NCBI GenBank assembly: GCA_963975495.1
Contig: CAXBID010000273.1
Span: forward strand, 1-5,294
DNA from: CAXBID01 sp963975495
Lineage (GTDB): Bacteria; Bacteroidota; Bacteroidia; Flavobacteriales; Flavobacteriaceae
Direction of reading: 5' to 3'
DNA: 5,294 bases
Positions within the stretch are counted from its first letter, which is position 1. The number at the start of each line of letters is the position of its first letter. The notes beneath the pieces are model-generated. The model saw only the letters and a program-made list of their open reading frames with translations. It did not search any database and was not told the origin of the DNA. A program made the translations under genes and the position numbers. Positions 1 through 5,294 of this stretch are shown here, piece by piece.

Positions 1-375
1 AGTAAAACTTTCAGGCGATTTTAAATCAGCCTCAGTTACTTTTGTGTCATCTGCTTTTGTGTCATCTTCATATTCCTTTTTAAAGTCTTTTTGATGACGC
101 TCACTAATGACTTCATCACCTTTTTCATTAATGATATAATCAGTCATTTCAGCTAAAATCTCTTTAAATTCAGCAAAGTCTTCTTTGTAAATATAAATTT
201 TGTGTTTTTTATAATGGAACGATCCATCATCATTAGTAAATTTTTTACTTTCAGTAATAGTAAGATAATAGTCTTCAGCTTTTGTAGCTCTTACATCAAA
301 AAAATAAGTGCGTCTTCCAGCTCTTAATACTTTTGAAAAAATCTCTTCTTTCTCCATCATATCTTTATTGTACAT
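1..375 (-). CDS. PUR family DNA/RNA-binding protein (DUF3276), 3' end cut by window edge
   Basis: The frame is open from 375 to base 1 (125 codons) with no stop. I recognise the family from the conserved block EEIFSKVLRAGRRTYFFDVR, followed by DYYLTITESKKF, HYKKHKIYIYKEDF and the later INEKGDEVISERHQKDFKKE. These proteins carry a PUR repeat, the fold of eukaryotic Pur-alpha and Borrelia BpuR, which binds single-stranded DNA and RNA; the cellular role in Bacteroidota is not settled. The last 25 or so residues are an acidic, low-complexity linker containing DDTKADDTK. The ending at SPESFT suggests that only a short tail is missing. Three in-frame ATGs lie at 375, 360 and 357. I chose 375 because homologues, as I recall them, often have a few residues before the EKEEIF block; 360 is a fair alternative. 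The gene follows the ABC exporter on the same strand after 150 bp and has a possible promoter of its own. Confidence 0.88.
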   Translation of the reverse strand, partial: MYNKDMMEKEEIFSKVLRAGRRTYFFDVRATKAEDYYLTITESKKFTNDDGSFHYKKHKIYIYKEDFAEFKEILAEMTDYIINEKGDEVISERHQKDFKKEYEDDTKADDTKVTEADLKSPESFT

Positions 376-414
376 TATAGTTTAGAAATTTATGTTATTA
401 ACATTTGTATACCA

Positions 415-447
415 AAAATCTAAAAAAAACCAATACTAACCAACAAA
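415..447 (-). promoter_or_regulatory. Candidate Bacteroidota-type promoter for the PUR-family gene
   Basis: Reading the minus strand, TTTG (447-444) is followed after 21 nt by TAGATTTT (422-415), which differs from the -7 consensus TAnnTTTG only at the last base. This would give a leader of roughly 30 nt to the ATG at 375. The surrounding sequence is very AT-rich, so a chance match is quite possible. Confidence 0.3.
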
Positions 448-470
448 TTTTGCAGTTTCTTTTTTAAATA

Positions 471-494
471 TTCATTTTTATTGAATAAAATGAA
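471..494. other. AT-rich inverted repeat after the ABC exporter gene
   Basis: TTCATTTT (471-478) is complementary to AAAATGAA (487-494), with an 8-nt loop. It starts about 30 nt past the exporter stop codon. It could help end that transcript, but no U-tract follows on the minus strand and the stem has only one G-C pair, so it is a weak terminator at best. Confidence 0.25.
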
Positions 495-525
495 AAATAT
501 ATTGAGTGATTAAAACTAGAGAAAT

Positions 526-2286
526 TTAATTACCAACGTTCTCACTTAATTGTTTTAAATAAAGCTCTTTGTAGTAACCATCAACATCAATAAGTGTTTC
601 ATGATTACCTTTTTGTGCAATTTCACCATTATCTAAAACAATAATTTTATTGGCATTTTTTGCTGAAGACACCCTGTGGCTTACAATTATGGTTGTTTTT
701 CCTTTAGACACCTTATTCAAATTTTTAAGTATTTTTTCTTCAGTTTCTGTATCTACAGCTGATAAACAATCATCAAATAACAATATTTTTGGCGATTTAA
801 TTATGGCTCTTGCAATCGATACACGTTGCTTTTGTCCGCCAGAAAGTGTAATACCGCGTTCACCTAAAACGGTATTATAACCCTTGTTAAAATCAATAAT
901 ATTTTTATGTACTTGTGCGTTTTTTGCAGCTTCTATAACGTCTTCTTCAGTGGCATTTTCTTTTCCGAATTTAATATTGTTTTTAATGGAGTCAGAAAAC
1001 AGAAAAGCATCTTGTGGTACGTAACCTATACTGTTTCTTAAATCATTAAGATTATGTTTGTCAATATTAATATTATTTACCTTAATTGTTCCACCATCTA
1101 TGTCATAAAGTCTTCCAATTAAATCTAATACTGTCGTTTTTCCAGAGCCTGTTTTACCTAAAATAGCGAGTGTTTCCCCTTCTTTTATATTAAAACTCAC
1201 ATTTTTCAAGGCTTGAATATTTGTGTCGTCATAAGTAAAAGACACATTTTCAAAAGTAATATCACCAGTAACTTCAGTATGGGTGTTTACAGTGTTTTTA
1301 ATCTCTGGTTCAATTTTTAAAAACTCATTTATGCGCTTTTGAGACGCTTCGGCTTGTTGCACAATTGAGGTTACCCAACCAACAGTGGCAACAGGCCAGG
1401 TAAGGAGATTTACATATATAATAAACTCTGCTATGGTTCCTAAGCTCTCAATTTCACCATTGATATACTGCATCCCTCCAACATAAATGACCAGTAAATT
1501 ACTGGCGCCAATAAGAAGAATCATCATCGGAAAAAACCAAGCCTGTACTTTTGCCAAACTAAGTTGTTTCTCTTTACTTGTAAGCGCGAGTGTATTGAAA
1601 TTTTTTGAAGTTAAAGGTTCAATACCATAAGCCTTAATTACCGAAATACCACTAAAAGATTCTTGTGTATAGGTTGATAATTTAGATAAATATTCTTGCA
1701 CAATTGTACTTCTGCTGTGTATTTCTTTACTCAATTTATAGATGATGATAGAAAGAATGGGTAAAGGCGCAATAGTGTATAGTGCTAGTTTTGGTGCGGT
1801 GCTAAACATATAAATTAAGGCAATTACAAAAAGCGTAATGGTATTTATGCTATACATAATGGCAGGACCTGCGTACATGCGAACACGAGTCACATCTTCA
1901 CTTATTCTATTCATTAAATCGCCCGTTCTATTCTTTTTATAAAAATTTAAGGATAGTTTTTGGTACTGCTCGTAAACTTCATTCTTCAAATCAAATTCTA
2001 TATAACGAGAGACGTTTATAATGGTTTGTCGCATAAAAAAAGTAAGAACTCCGCCAATTATAGCAGCACCAATAATGTAAATTATAATTTGAGTAAGTTC
2101 TGCTTCAATGGTTGTTTCACTAATAATATTTCCGTTTTTATATTTTTCAACAACAACAAAAATTTCCCTTACTAAACGCGGCGTGAAAAGCAAAAATATT
2201 CGTGCAACAATAGTGATAACAATACCTGCTAAAAGATGAACTTTATATTTTAAAAAATATTTATTTAAATGTTGTAATTCTTTCAT
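526..2286 (-). CDS. ABC exporter half-transporter, MdlA-like (TMD-NBD fusion)
   Basis: This 586-aa protein has the full half-transporter layout. An N-terminal type-1 exporter membrane domain (about residues 15-310) holds six predicted helices near 17-37, 64-86, 143-160, 165-184, 252-270 and 284-305, and a nucleotide-binding domain follows from about 340. Visible ATPase motifs are the A-loop Tyr352, Walker A GKTGSGKT (377-384), Q-loop Gln425 in YVPQDAFLFS, signature LSGGQ (481-485), Walker B ILLFDD (501-506), D-loop SAVD (509-512) and H-loop His537. The residue after the Walker B Asp is Asp506 where most exporters have the catalytic Glu. E. coli MdlA and the degenerate subunit of heterodimeric exporters share this change, and the C-terminal half reads most like MdlA. 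It acts as a dimer in the inner membrane, pumping out an unknown lipid, peptide or drug. No partner subunit is next door. The only plausible start is the ATG at 2286, with a -7 element about 50 nt upstream. Confidence 0.95.
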   Translation of the reverse strand: MKELQHLNKYFLKYKVHLLAGIVITIVARIFLLFTPRLVREIFVVVEKYKNGNIISETTIEAELTQIIIYIIGAAIIGGVLTFFMRQTIINVSRYIEFDLKNEVYEQYQKLSLNFYKKNRTGDLMNRISEDVTRVRMYAGPAIMYSINTITLFVIALIYMFSTAPKLALYTIAPLPILSIIIYKLSKEIHSRSTIVQEYLSKLSTYTQESFSGISVIKAYGIEPLTSKNFNTLALTSKEKQLSLAKVQAWFFPMMILLIGASNLLVIYVGGMQYINGEIESLGTIAEFIIYVNLLTWPVATVGWVTSIVQQAEASQKRINEFLKIEPEIKNTVNTHTEVTGDITFENVSFTYDDTNIQALKNVSFNIKEGETLAILGKTGSGKTTVLDLIGRLYDIDGGTIKVNNINIDKHNLNDLRNSIGYVPQDAFLFSDSIKNNIKFGKENATEEDVIEAAKNAQVHKNIIDFNKGYNTVLGERGITLSGGQKQRVSIARAIIKSPKILLFDDCLSAVDTETEEKILKNLNKVSKGKTTIIVSHRVSSAKNANKIIVLDNGEIAQKGNHETLIDVDGYYKELYLKQLSENVGN

Positions 2287-2335
2287 TTAAAAATGATTGG
2301 ATTCCTTTTTTGAATTAATAGCGACTGCAAGAGCG

Positions 2336-2343
2336 CAAAGATA
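2336..2343 (-). promoter_or_regulatory. -7 promoter element for the ABC exporter gene
   Basis: On the minus strand this reads TATCTTTG, a full match to the Bacteroidota -7 consensus TAnnTTTG, followed by CGC. Transcription would start near 2330, giving a leader of about 40-45 nt to the ATG at 2286. I do not see a clear TTG -33 element at the right distance: the nearest TTG (2357-2355) is only 11 nt away. Confidence 0.5.
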
Positions 2344-2430
2344 AAGGATTAAAACAAGAAATTTATTTGAATACCCTTATCTAACTGTTAAATAAACCCT
2401 AAACTGAACTCTTAATAATAAACCAAATTA

Positions 2431-2464
2431 TTGATATAGTTTTTTGAAAATAGTATTACTTTTG
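2431..2464 (+). promoter_or_regulatory. Promoter for nusB
   Basis: TTG (2431-2433) and TACTTTTG (2457-2464) fit the Bacteroidota -33/-7 pattern, the latter a full match to TAnnTTTG. The spacer of 23 nt is at the long end of the usual range. Transcription would start near 2470, leaving a leader of about 45 nt before the start codon. It is back to back with the exporter promoter. Confidence 0.55.
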
Positions 2465-2513
2465 CGCAACGAAATTATAAATATTTCGCCATTTTAAATT
2501 TAAGTTCTTTGTA

Positions 2514-3461
2514 ATGATGCTAAACAGAAGACATATTCGTGTAAAAGTAATGCAAACCTTGTATGCCTTTAAAGGTACTGAAAGTGATGACCTTAGTAAA
2601 GACCAAAAGTTTTTGTTGTTTAGTATAGATAATATGTACAACCTGTACCTTTTATTAATGTCTTTATTTTTAGAAGTGCAAAAGCGGGCAGAGGATGATT
2701 TACAAAAAAAGCAGAAAAAACATTTAGCTACTAAAGAAGATATAAACCCAAACCGAAAGTTTGTGGAAAATAAATTGTTGCATTTGCTTAGTGAGAATTT
2801 AGAGCTCAAAAACCTATTAGAAGCCCATAAAATAAATAATTGGAATTTAGATAGCGAGTATGTTGATATTGTTTATAAAGCTATCGCTTCAAGTGATTTG
2901 TATACGGAATACATGAAAACCCGCACATCGGATTTTAGAGAAGATAAAGACTTTATAGTCGATGTTTTTAAAGATGTAATTGCGCCAAACGATAAGCTTT
3001 ATGAATACATGGAAGACAAGAATTTAACTTGGTTAGATGATCTTCCAACAGTGAATACTACCATTTTAAAGTTATTGCGAAAAGTAAAACAAAACACATC
3101 AGAAAGTCACTTTACACCTAAATTATATAAAGATGCCGATGACAAACAGTTTGCCATTGATTTGTTTAAGAAGACACTTTTAAATAGAACTGCTATTAAT
3201 AAAGTAATTGACGGAAAAACTGAAAATTGGGATTCTGATCGTATTGCAAATGTGGATTATGCGTTACTTCAAATGGCAATTTCCGAATTACAAAATTTCC
3301 CTTCTATTCCAGTAAAAGTTACTATTAATGAATATTTAGAAATAGCAAAAGAATATTCAACACCTAAAAGTAGCATTTTCATTAATGGTATTTTAGATAA
3401 ATTGGTGAAAGAATATGAAGCTTCTGAAACATTTAAAAAAGTGGGACGCGGATTAATGTAA
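2514..3461 (+). CDS. nusB: Transcription antitermination factor NusB (long Bacteroidota form)
   Basis: NusB binds the boxA RNA of rRNA operons together with NusE (ribosomal protein S10) and helps RNA polymerase read through, so it supports rRNA synthesis. The protein starts MMLNRRHIRVKVMQTLYAF, the basic Arg-rich first helix of the NusB fold. The rest of the fold lies in the C-terminal third (about 205-302), with DKQFAIDLFKKTLLNR, RIANVDYALLQMAISEL, the NEYLEIAKEY segment (272-281) and FINGILDKLV (289-298). At 315 aa it is more than twice the E. coli protein (139 aa). The extra residues, about 25-200, are helical and charged, with a Lys/Glu/Gln-rich stretch near 55-72, and this length is usual for the phylum. 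Two adjacent ATGs (2514, 2517) could start it; many homologues begin MLNRRHIR, which would favour 2517. No Shine-Dalgarno motif is visible. Confidence 0.95.
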   Translation: MMLNRRHIRVKVMQTLYAFKGTESDDLSKDQKFLLFSIDNMYNLYLLLMSLFLEVQKRAEDDLQKKQKKHLATKEDINPNRKFVENKLLHLLSENLELKNLLEAHKINNWNLDSEYVDIVYKAIASSDLYTEYMKTRTSDFREDKDFIVDVFKDVIAPNDKLYEYMEDKNLTWLDDLPTVNTTILKLLRKVKQNTSESHFTPKLYKDADDKQFAIDLFKKTLLNRTAINKVIDGKTENWDSDRIANVDYALLQMAISELQNFPSIPVKVTINEYLEIAKEYSTPKSSIFINGILDKLVKEYEASETFKKVGRGLM

Positions 3462-3522
3462 TTGTGAATTTATGTGAGAACGGGAATCTCTAATAAATGT
3501 TTTAAATCGATGAAATAATTCC

Positions 3523-3530
3523 TATTTTTG
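3523..3530 (+). promoter_or_regulatory. -7 promoter element for the DUF1573-yajC unit
   Basis: TATTTTTG fully matches TAnnTTTG and lies 27 nt before the ATG of the lipoprotein gene, which would give a short leader of about 20 nt. No convincing TTG is found 17-23 nt upstream. No terminator is visible between nusB and this site, so read-through from nusB may also feed these genes. Confidence 0.5.
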
Positions 3531-3557
3531 CAACTTAATTGATTAAATAGTTTAAAA

Positions 3558-4118
3558 ATGAAAAAAGTAATATTAGGATTAAGTGCTTTGTGCTTAATTG
3601 CATTTACTTCATGTAAAGAAAATGCAGCAAAAAAAATAGAAGAAGCTAATGTAGCAGCGGCAGCAGAAAGAGATGCAGTGGCATCAAAATTTCCTGTAAT
3701 TGAGTTTGATAAAACGGAACATGATTTTGGGGAAATTGAAAAAAACACGCCAGTTGAAACTACCTTTTCTTATACAAACATAGGTGATGCGCCTTTAGTT
3801 ATTACAGATATTAAAAGTTCTTGCGGGTGTACAGTGCCACAAGATTGGAGTAGAGAACCTTTAGCACCGGGAGAATCTGGAAAGTTTTCTGTGAAATTTA
3901 ATGGTAGCGGAACTAATAAAGTATCTAAATCAATTACTGTAACTGCAAATACAGAAAAAGGTTCTGAAATAGTAAAAATTACGGCGTTTGTTAAACCAGA
4001 TCCTAATTCACCGGCTACTAGTGCTAATCAAGCAGTATCTTCGCCAATAATTAATTCTGCAGCTCAAAAACCTAAATCTAGTACACAACCTGGTCATGAA
4101 GGCCATAATCACGATTAA
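3558..4118 (+). CDS. DUF1573 domain-containing lipoprotein
   Basis: The 186-aa product begins with a lipoprotein signal peptide: MKK, a hydrophobic stretch (4-16) and a lipobox FTSC with Cys19 as the predicted lipidated residue, so it should be exported and membrane-anchored. Residues 20-45 form an Ala/Glu/Lys-rich, probably helical linker. The DUF1573 domain follows (about 46-146), an immunoglobulin-like/ASH-type beta-sandwich. Typical features are EFDKTEHDFGEI, FSYTNIGDAPLVITDI, the SCGCT motif (88-92), LAPGESG and the closing VKITAFVKP. The family is abundant in Bacteroidota but its function is unknown. After a Ser/Ala/Pro-rich tail (150-178) the protein ends in a short His-rich motif, HEGHNHD (180-186). 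It has its own -7 element and is 15 nt ahead of yajC, so the two are probably co-transcribed. The ATG at 3558 is the natural start since it gives the complete signal peptide. Confidence 0.92.
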   Translation: MKKVILGLSALCLIAFTSCKENAAKKIEEANVAAAAERDAVASKFPVIEFDKTEHDFGEIEKNTPVETTFSYTNIGDAPLVITDIKSSCGCTVPQDWSREPLAPGESGKFSVKFNGSGTNKVSKSITVTANTEKGSEIVKITAFVKPDPNSPATSANQAVSSPIINSAAQKPKSSTQPGHEGHNHD

Positions 4119-4133
4119 AAATAAATAAATATT

Positions 4134-4427
4134 ATGGGAGAAGGGATTGGTAGTTTTTTACCGTTTATATTAATGTTTGTAGTTGTGTATTTCTTTATGA
4201 TTGCACCACAAATGAAACGTGCTAAAAAAGAAAAAAAGTTTAATGCCGAATTAAAAAAAGGCGATAGAGTAATTACCAAAAGCGGAATGCACGGTAAGGT
4301 ATTGGAACTTAACGATAAAGATGGCAGTTGTATCATAGAAACTATGTCTGGTAAAGTGAAGTTTGAACGCTCTTCAATTTCAATGGAATTGAGTGCTAAA
4401 CTTAATGCACCAGCAAAGACAAAATAA
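4134..4427 (+). CDS. yajC: Preprotein translocase subunit YajC
   Basis: YajC is a small inner-membrane protein that associates with SecDF and the SecYEG channel; its exact role in export is accessory. The 97-aa product is of typical size. It has a short N-terminal segment, one transmembrane helix (about 8-23, FLPFILMFVVVYFFMI), the conserved APQMKRAKKEKKF basic stretch just inside the membrane, and the hallmark LKKGDRVITKSGMHGKV followed by a small beta domain to about residue 86 with IETMSGKVKFERSSI. The C-terminus is Ala/Lys-rich. The start follows the lipoprotein stop by 15 nt, with an A/T-rich rather than Shine-Dalgarno leader, and a strong terminator starts about 20 nt past the stop. Confidence 0.96.
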   Translation: MGEGIGSFLPFILMFVVVYFFMIAPQMKRAKKEKKFNAELKKGDRVITKSGMHGKVLELNDKDGSCIIETMSGKVKFERSSISMELSAKLNAPAKTK

Positions 4428-4447
4428 AATTATAATTTTTGCAATTG

Positions 4448-4476
4448 AAAAGCTTCCAAAAATGGCGGCTTTTTTT
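4448..4476 (+). terminator. Rho-independent terminator after yajC
   Basis: The arm AAAAGCTTCC (4448-4457) pairs with GGCGGCTTTT (4464-4473) around an AAAAAT loop, with one T-C mismatch and one G-T wobble. A run of seven T follows the G-C part (4470-4476). It ends the nusB/DUF1573/yajC transcripts. Read on the other strand, the hairpin is followed by only four T, so it may also stop the convergent YdeI-like transcript less efficiently. Confidence 0.8.
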
Positions 4477-4483
4477 GTTTTAA

Positions 4484-4511
4484 CCAACAACCAACAACCA
4501 ACAACTAACAA
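4484..4511. repeat. Heptamer tandem repeat, 4 x CCAACAA
   Basis: Three perfect copies of CCAACAA (4484-4490, 4491-4497, 4498-4504) are followed by one variant copy, CTAACAA (4505-4511). The array sits between the yajC terminator and the end of the YdeI-like gene and overlaps its last codons. The single C-to-T difference in the fourth copy gives the TAG stop codon of that gene. Confidence 0.9.
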
Positions 4512-5104
4512 TTCTTATATTTATCATTTAAACCCACACCCTGTAAAATCATAGGTGTTATTTTTTCTAAACGCGTTTGTTTGGTGGCTTCACGTTTTGC
4601 AGAACTGATATACTCACAGTATTCCTTTTGTATATAAAGTGATAAATTATAAAAACTACTTTTCAAGTTACTATCTGTAGCGAAAAGTTGTTTTAATTCT
4701 TTTGGTATGACAGCTTCTTTTTTAGAGCGTTCAGGTTTAATTTCCTTACCTAATTTTTGATTTTCAATAGCTTCTTTTACATACGCTAAAACCATATTTT
4801 TATCTATTCCATTTATGGAATCAAAACGCATTTGCCTCAAGGCTTTCGTTTTGTTTTCTTGAGCGTTTACGAGTAAGTTATATTTATCCTTTAAAAACAC
4901 ACCATTAAAAAACCAAACTCCAAAATGGTTTTTAAAAGCACCTAAACCCAAAACATTTTTACCATTAATGGTATAAACTGGAGCACTCCATTTTATGGTT
5001 TCCTCAAGTTCTGTTGACGTTATGATATTGCGTAAAAGTTGTAATGCTTCACTAAACTGATTGTTTTCCTCAATGTATTCTTCTACGGAGTTTATTTTTT
5101 TCAT
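4505..5104 (-). CDS. YdeI/OmpD-associated family protein with DUF1801 domain
   Basis: The 199-aa protein has two recognisable parts. Residues about 15-115 match the DUF1801 (YdhG-like) fold, with the typical EETIKWSAPVYTINGKNVLGLGAFKNHFGVWFFNG run starting near residue 34. Residues about 130-195 match the YdeI/OmdA-type C-terminal domain: PKELKQLF, then YIQKEYCEYISSAKREATKQTRLEKI, then a short GLNDKYK end. Members are named after Salmonella YdeI, linked to antimicrobial-peptide resistance through OmpD, but their biochemical role is not established. No signal peptide or membrane helix is visible, so it is probably cytoplasmic. The ATG at 5104 starts MKKINSVEEYIEENN, a sensible N-terminus. The gene is convergent with yajC and stands alone. 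Its upstream region is occupied by the 120-bp inverted-repeat element. The final Cys and the stop codon come from a heptamer repeat copy. Confidence 0.85.
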   Translation of the reverse strand: MKKINSVEEYIEENNQFSEALQLLRNIITSTELEETIKWSAPVYTINGKNVLGLGAFKNHFGVWFFNGVFLKDKYNLLVNAQENKTKALRQMRFDSINGIDKNMVLAYVKEAIENQKLGKEIKPERSKKEAVIPKELKQLFATDSNLKSSFYNLSLYIQKEYCEYISSAKREATKQTRLEKITPMILQGVGLNDKYKNC

Positions 5105-5136
5105 TTGTTGAATTTTGAAGTTCGTTTATCGAATTT

Positions 5137-5256
5137 GTGTATGATTAGTGGCATGTTTAAGCACCTAATTTAGCAAATAAAAACCGAATAGAAAATCCGC
5201 GAGTCCCGACGCTTCGGGATTCGTAAGTAAGCTCAAACTAGCCATTAATTATACAC
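5137..5256. repeat. 120-bp MITE-like element with imperfect terminal inverted repeats
   Basis: The first 26 bases (5137-5162, beginning GTGTATGATTAGTGGC) and the last 26 (5231-5256, reverse complement beginning GTGTATAATTAATGGC) are inverted copies: 21 of 26 positions are complementary, two more form G-T wobbles, and the outer 16 pair without a break. The 68-bp interior holds a second, strong hairpin and no convincing reading frame. No target-site duplication is visible outside the ends (GAATTT on the left, GGTGTT on the right). It could be a MITE, a REP-like palindromic repeat or a structured RNA; only one copy is in the window, so its repetitive nature is inferred. Confidence 0.6.
5200..5223 (+). 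other. Strong hairpin inside the 120-bp element
   Basis: CGAGTCCCGA (5200-5209) pairs with TCGGGATTCG (5214-5223) around a CGCT tetraloop: ten pairs with one G-T wobble (5203/5220). It is the most GC-rich and stable fold in the window. No T-run follows on either strand, so it is not an ordinary intrinsic terminator. Confidence 0.75.
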
Positions 5257-5294
5257 GGTGTTGAACTAAACCTAAAGGTAGCTTCAAGTCCTAG
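5257..5294. other. Unassigned sequence at the window edge
   Basis: These 38 bases carry no feature that I can name. One minus-strand frame is open from the edge and ends at a TAG at 5240-5238 inside the right arm of the element, and one plus-strand frame is open towards the edge. Both are too short to judge. Confidence 0.3.

Noticed and set aside
650..880. 76-codon plus-strand open frame opposite the ABC exporter ATPase domain.
   Set aside because: It lies entirely inside the well-supported exporter gene, on the opposite strand, with no recognisable domain or promoter; a shadow frame.
2456..2809. 117-codon minus-strand open frame over the start of nusB.
   Set aside because: Antisense to a clear nusB gene and overlapping its promoter; its Ser/Phe/Cys-rich composition is typical of the complement of AT-rich coding sequence.
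3462..3522. Possible terminator between nusB and the DUF1573 gene.
   Set aside because: No stem followed by a T-run could be found; the stretch seems to hold only the approach to the next promoter.
3470..3748. 92-codon minus-strand frame over the DUF1573 signal peptide region.
   Set aside because: Antisense to a gene with a clear lipobox and domain; its Ala/Ser-rich stretch is just the complement of the Ala-rich linker.
4115..4336. 73-codon minus-strand frame over yajC.
   Set aside because: Antisense shadow of a conserved gene; it contains no recognisable motif.
4484..4511. Short regular repeats as a possible CRISPR array.
   Set aside because: The unit is 7 bp with no spacers between copies, so it is a simple tandem repeat.
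5105..5136. Promoter search directly upstream of the YdeI-like gene.
   Set aside because: No TAnnTTTG match on the minus strand in this short stretch; the nearest approximate match (TTTATTTG) is inside the inverted-repeat element and has no -33 partner, so I did not call it.
5260..5266. GTTGAAC, matching the integron core-site pattern GTTRRRY beside the inverted-repeat element (possible attC).
   Set aside because: There is no matching RYYYAAC partner at the other end of the element, and the inverted arms do not line up with attC R and L boxes. A 7-base degenerate match is expected by chance.

Overview
The window looks like chromosomal DNA from a member of the Bacteroidota, most likely the family Flavobacteriaceae. 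The support is strong AT bias, no Shine-Dalgarno motifs ahead of the genes, several matches to the Bacteroidota -7 promoter element TAnnTTTG, a long (315 aa) NusB, and a PUR-type nucleic-acid-binding protein beside an ABC exporter and nusB. This placement rests on recognising families and signals, not on a database search.

Layout: (1) 1-375, minus strand: a PUR-family DNA/RNA-binding protein gene that lacks only its last few codons at the window edge. (2) 526-2286, minus strand: a complete ABC exporter half-transporter of the MdlA-like type, with Asp in place of the usual catalytic Glu. (3) 2287-2513: a divergent intergenic region with a -7 element facing each way. (4) 2514-4427, plus strand: nusB, a DUF1573 lipoprotein gene with its own promoter, and yajC 15 nt behind it, closed by a good intrinsic terminator. 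(5) 4484-4511: four 7-bp tandem repeats, the last of which contains the stop codon of the convergent gene. (6) 4505-5104, minus strand: a DUF1801/YdeI-like protein. (7) 5137-5256: a 120-bp non-coding element with 26-bp imperfect inverted ends and a strong internal hairpin, lying just upstream of the YdeI-like gene.

Most of the content is housekeeping: transcription antitermination/rRNA synthesis (NusB), the Sec translocon accessory protein (YajC), an exporter and a nucleic-acid-binding regulator. The DUF1573 lipoprotein and YajC probably form one transcription unit acting at the cell envelope. No gene stands out as part of a new defence or mobile system. The most notable non-genic feature is the 120-bp inverted-repeat element, which looks like a MITE or other structured interspersed repeat. 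No stretch longer than 300 bases lacks a gene.
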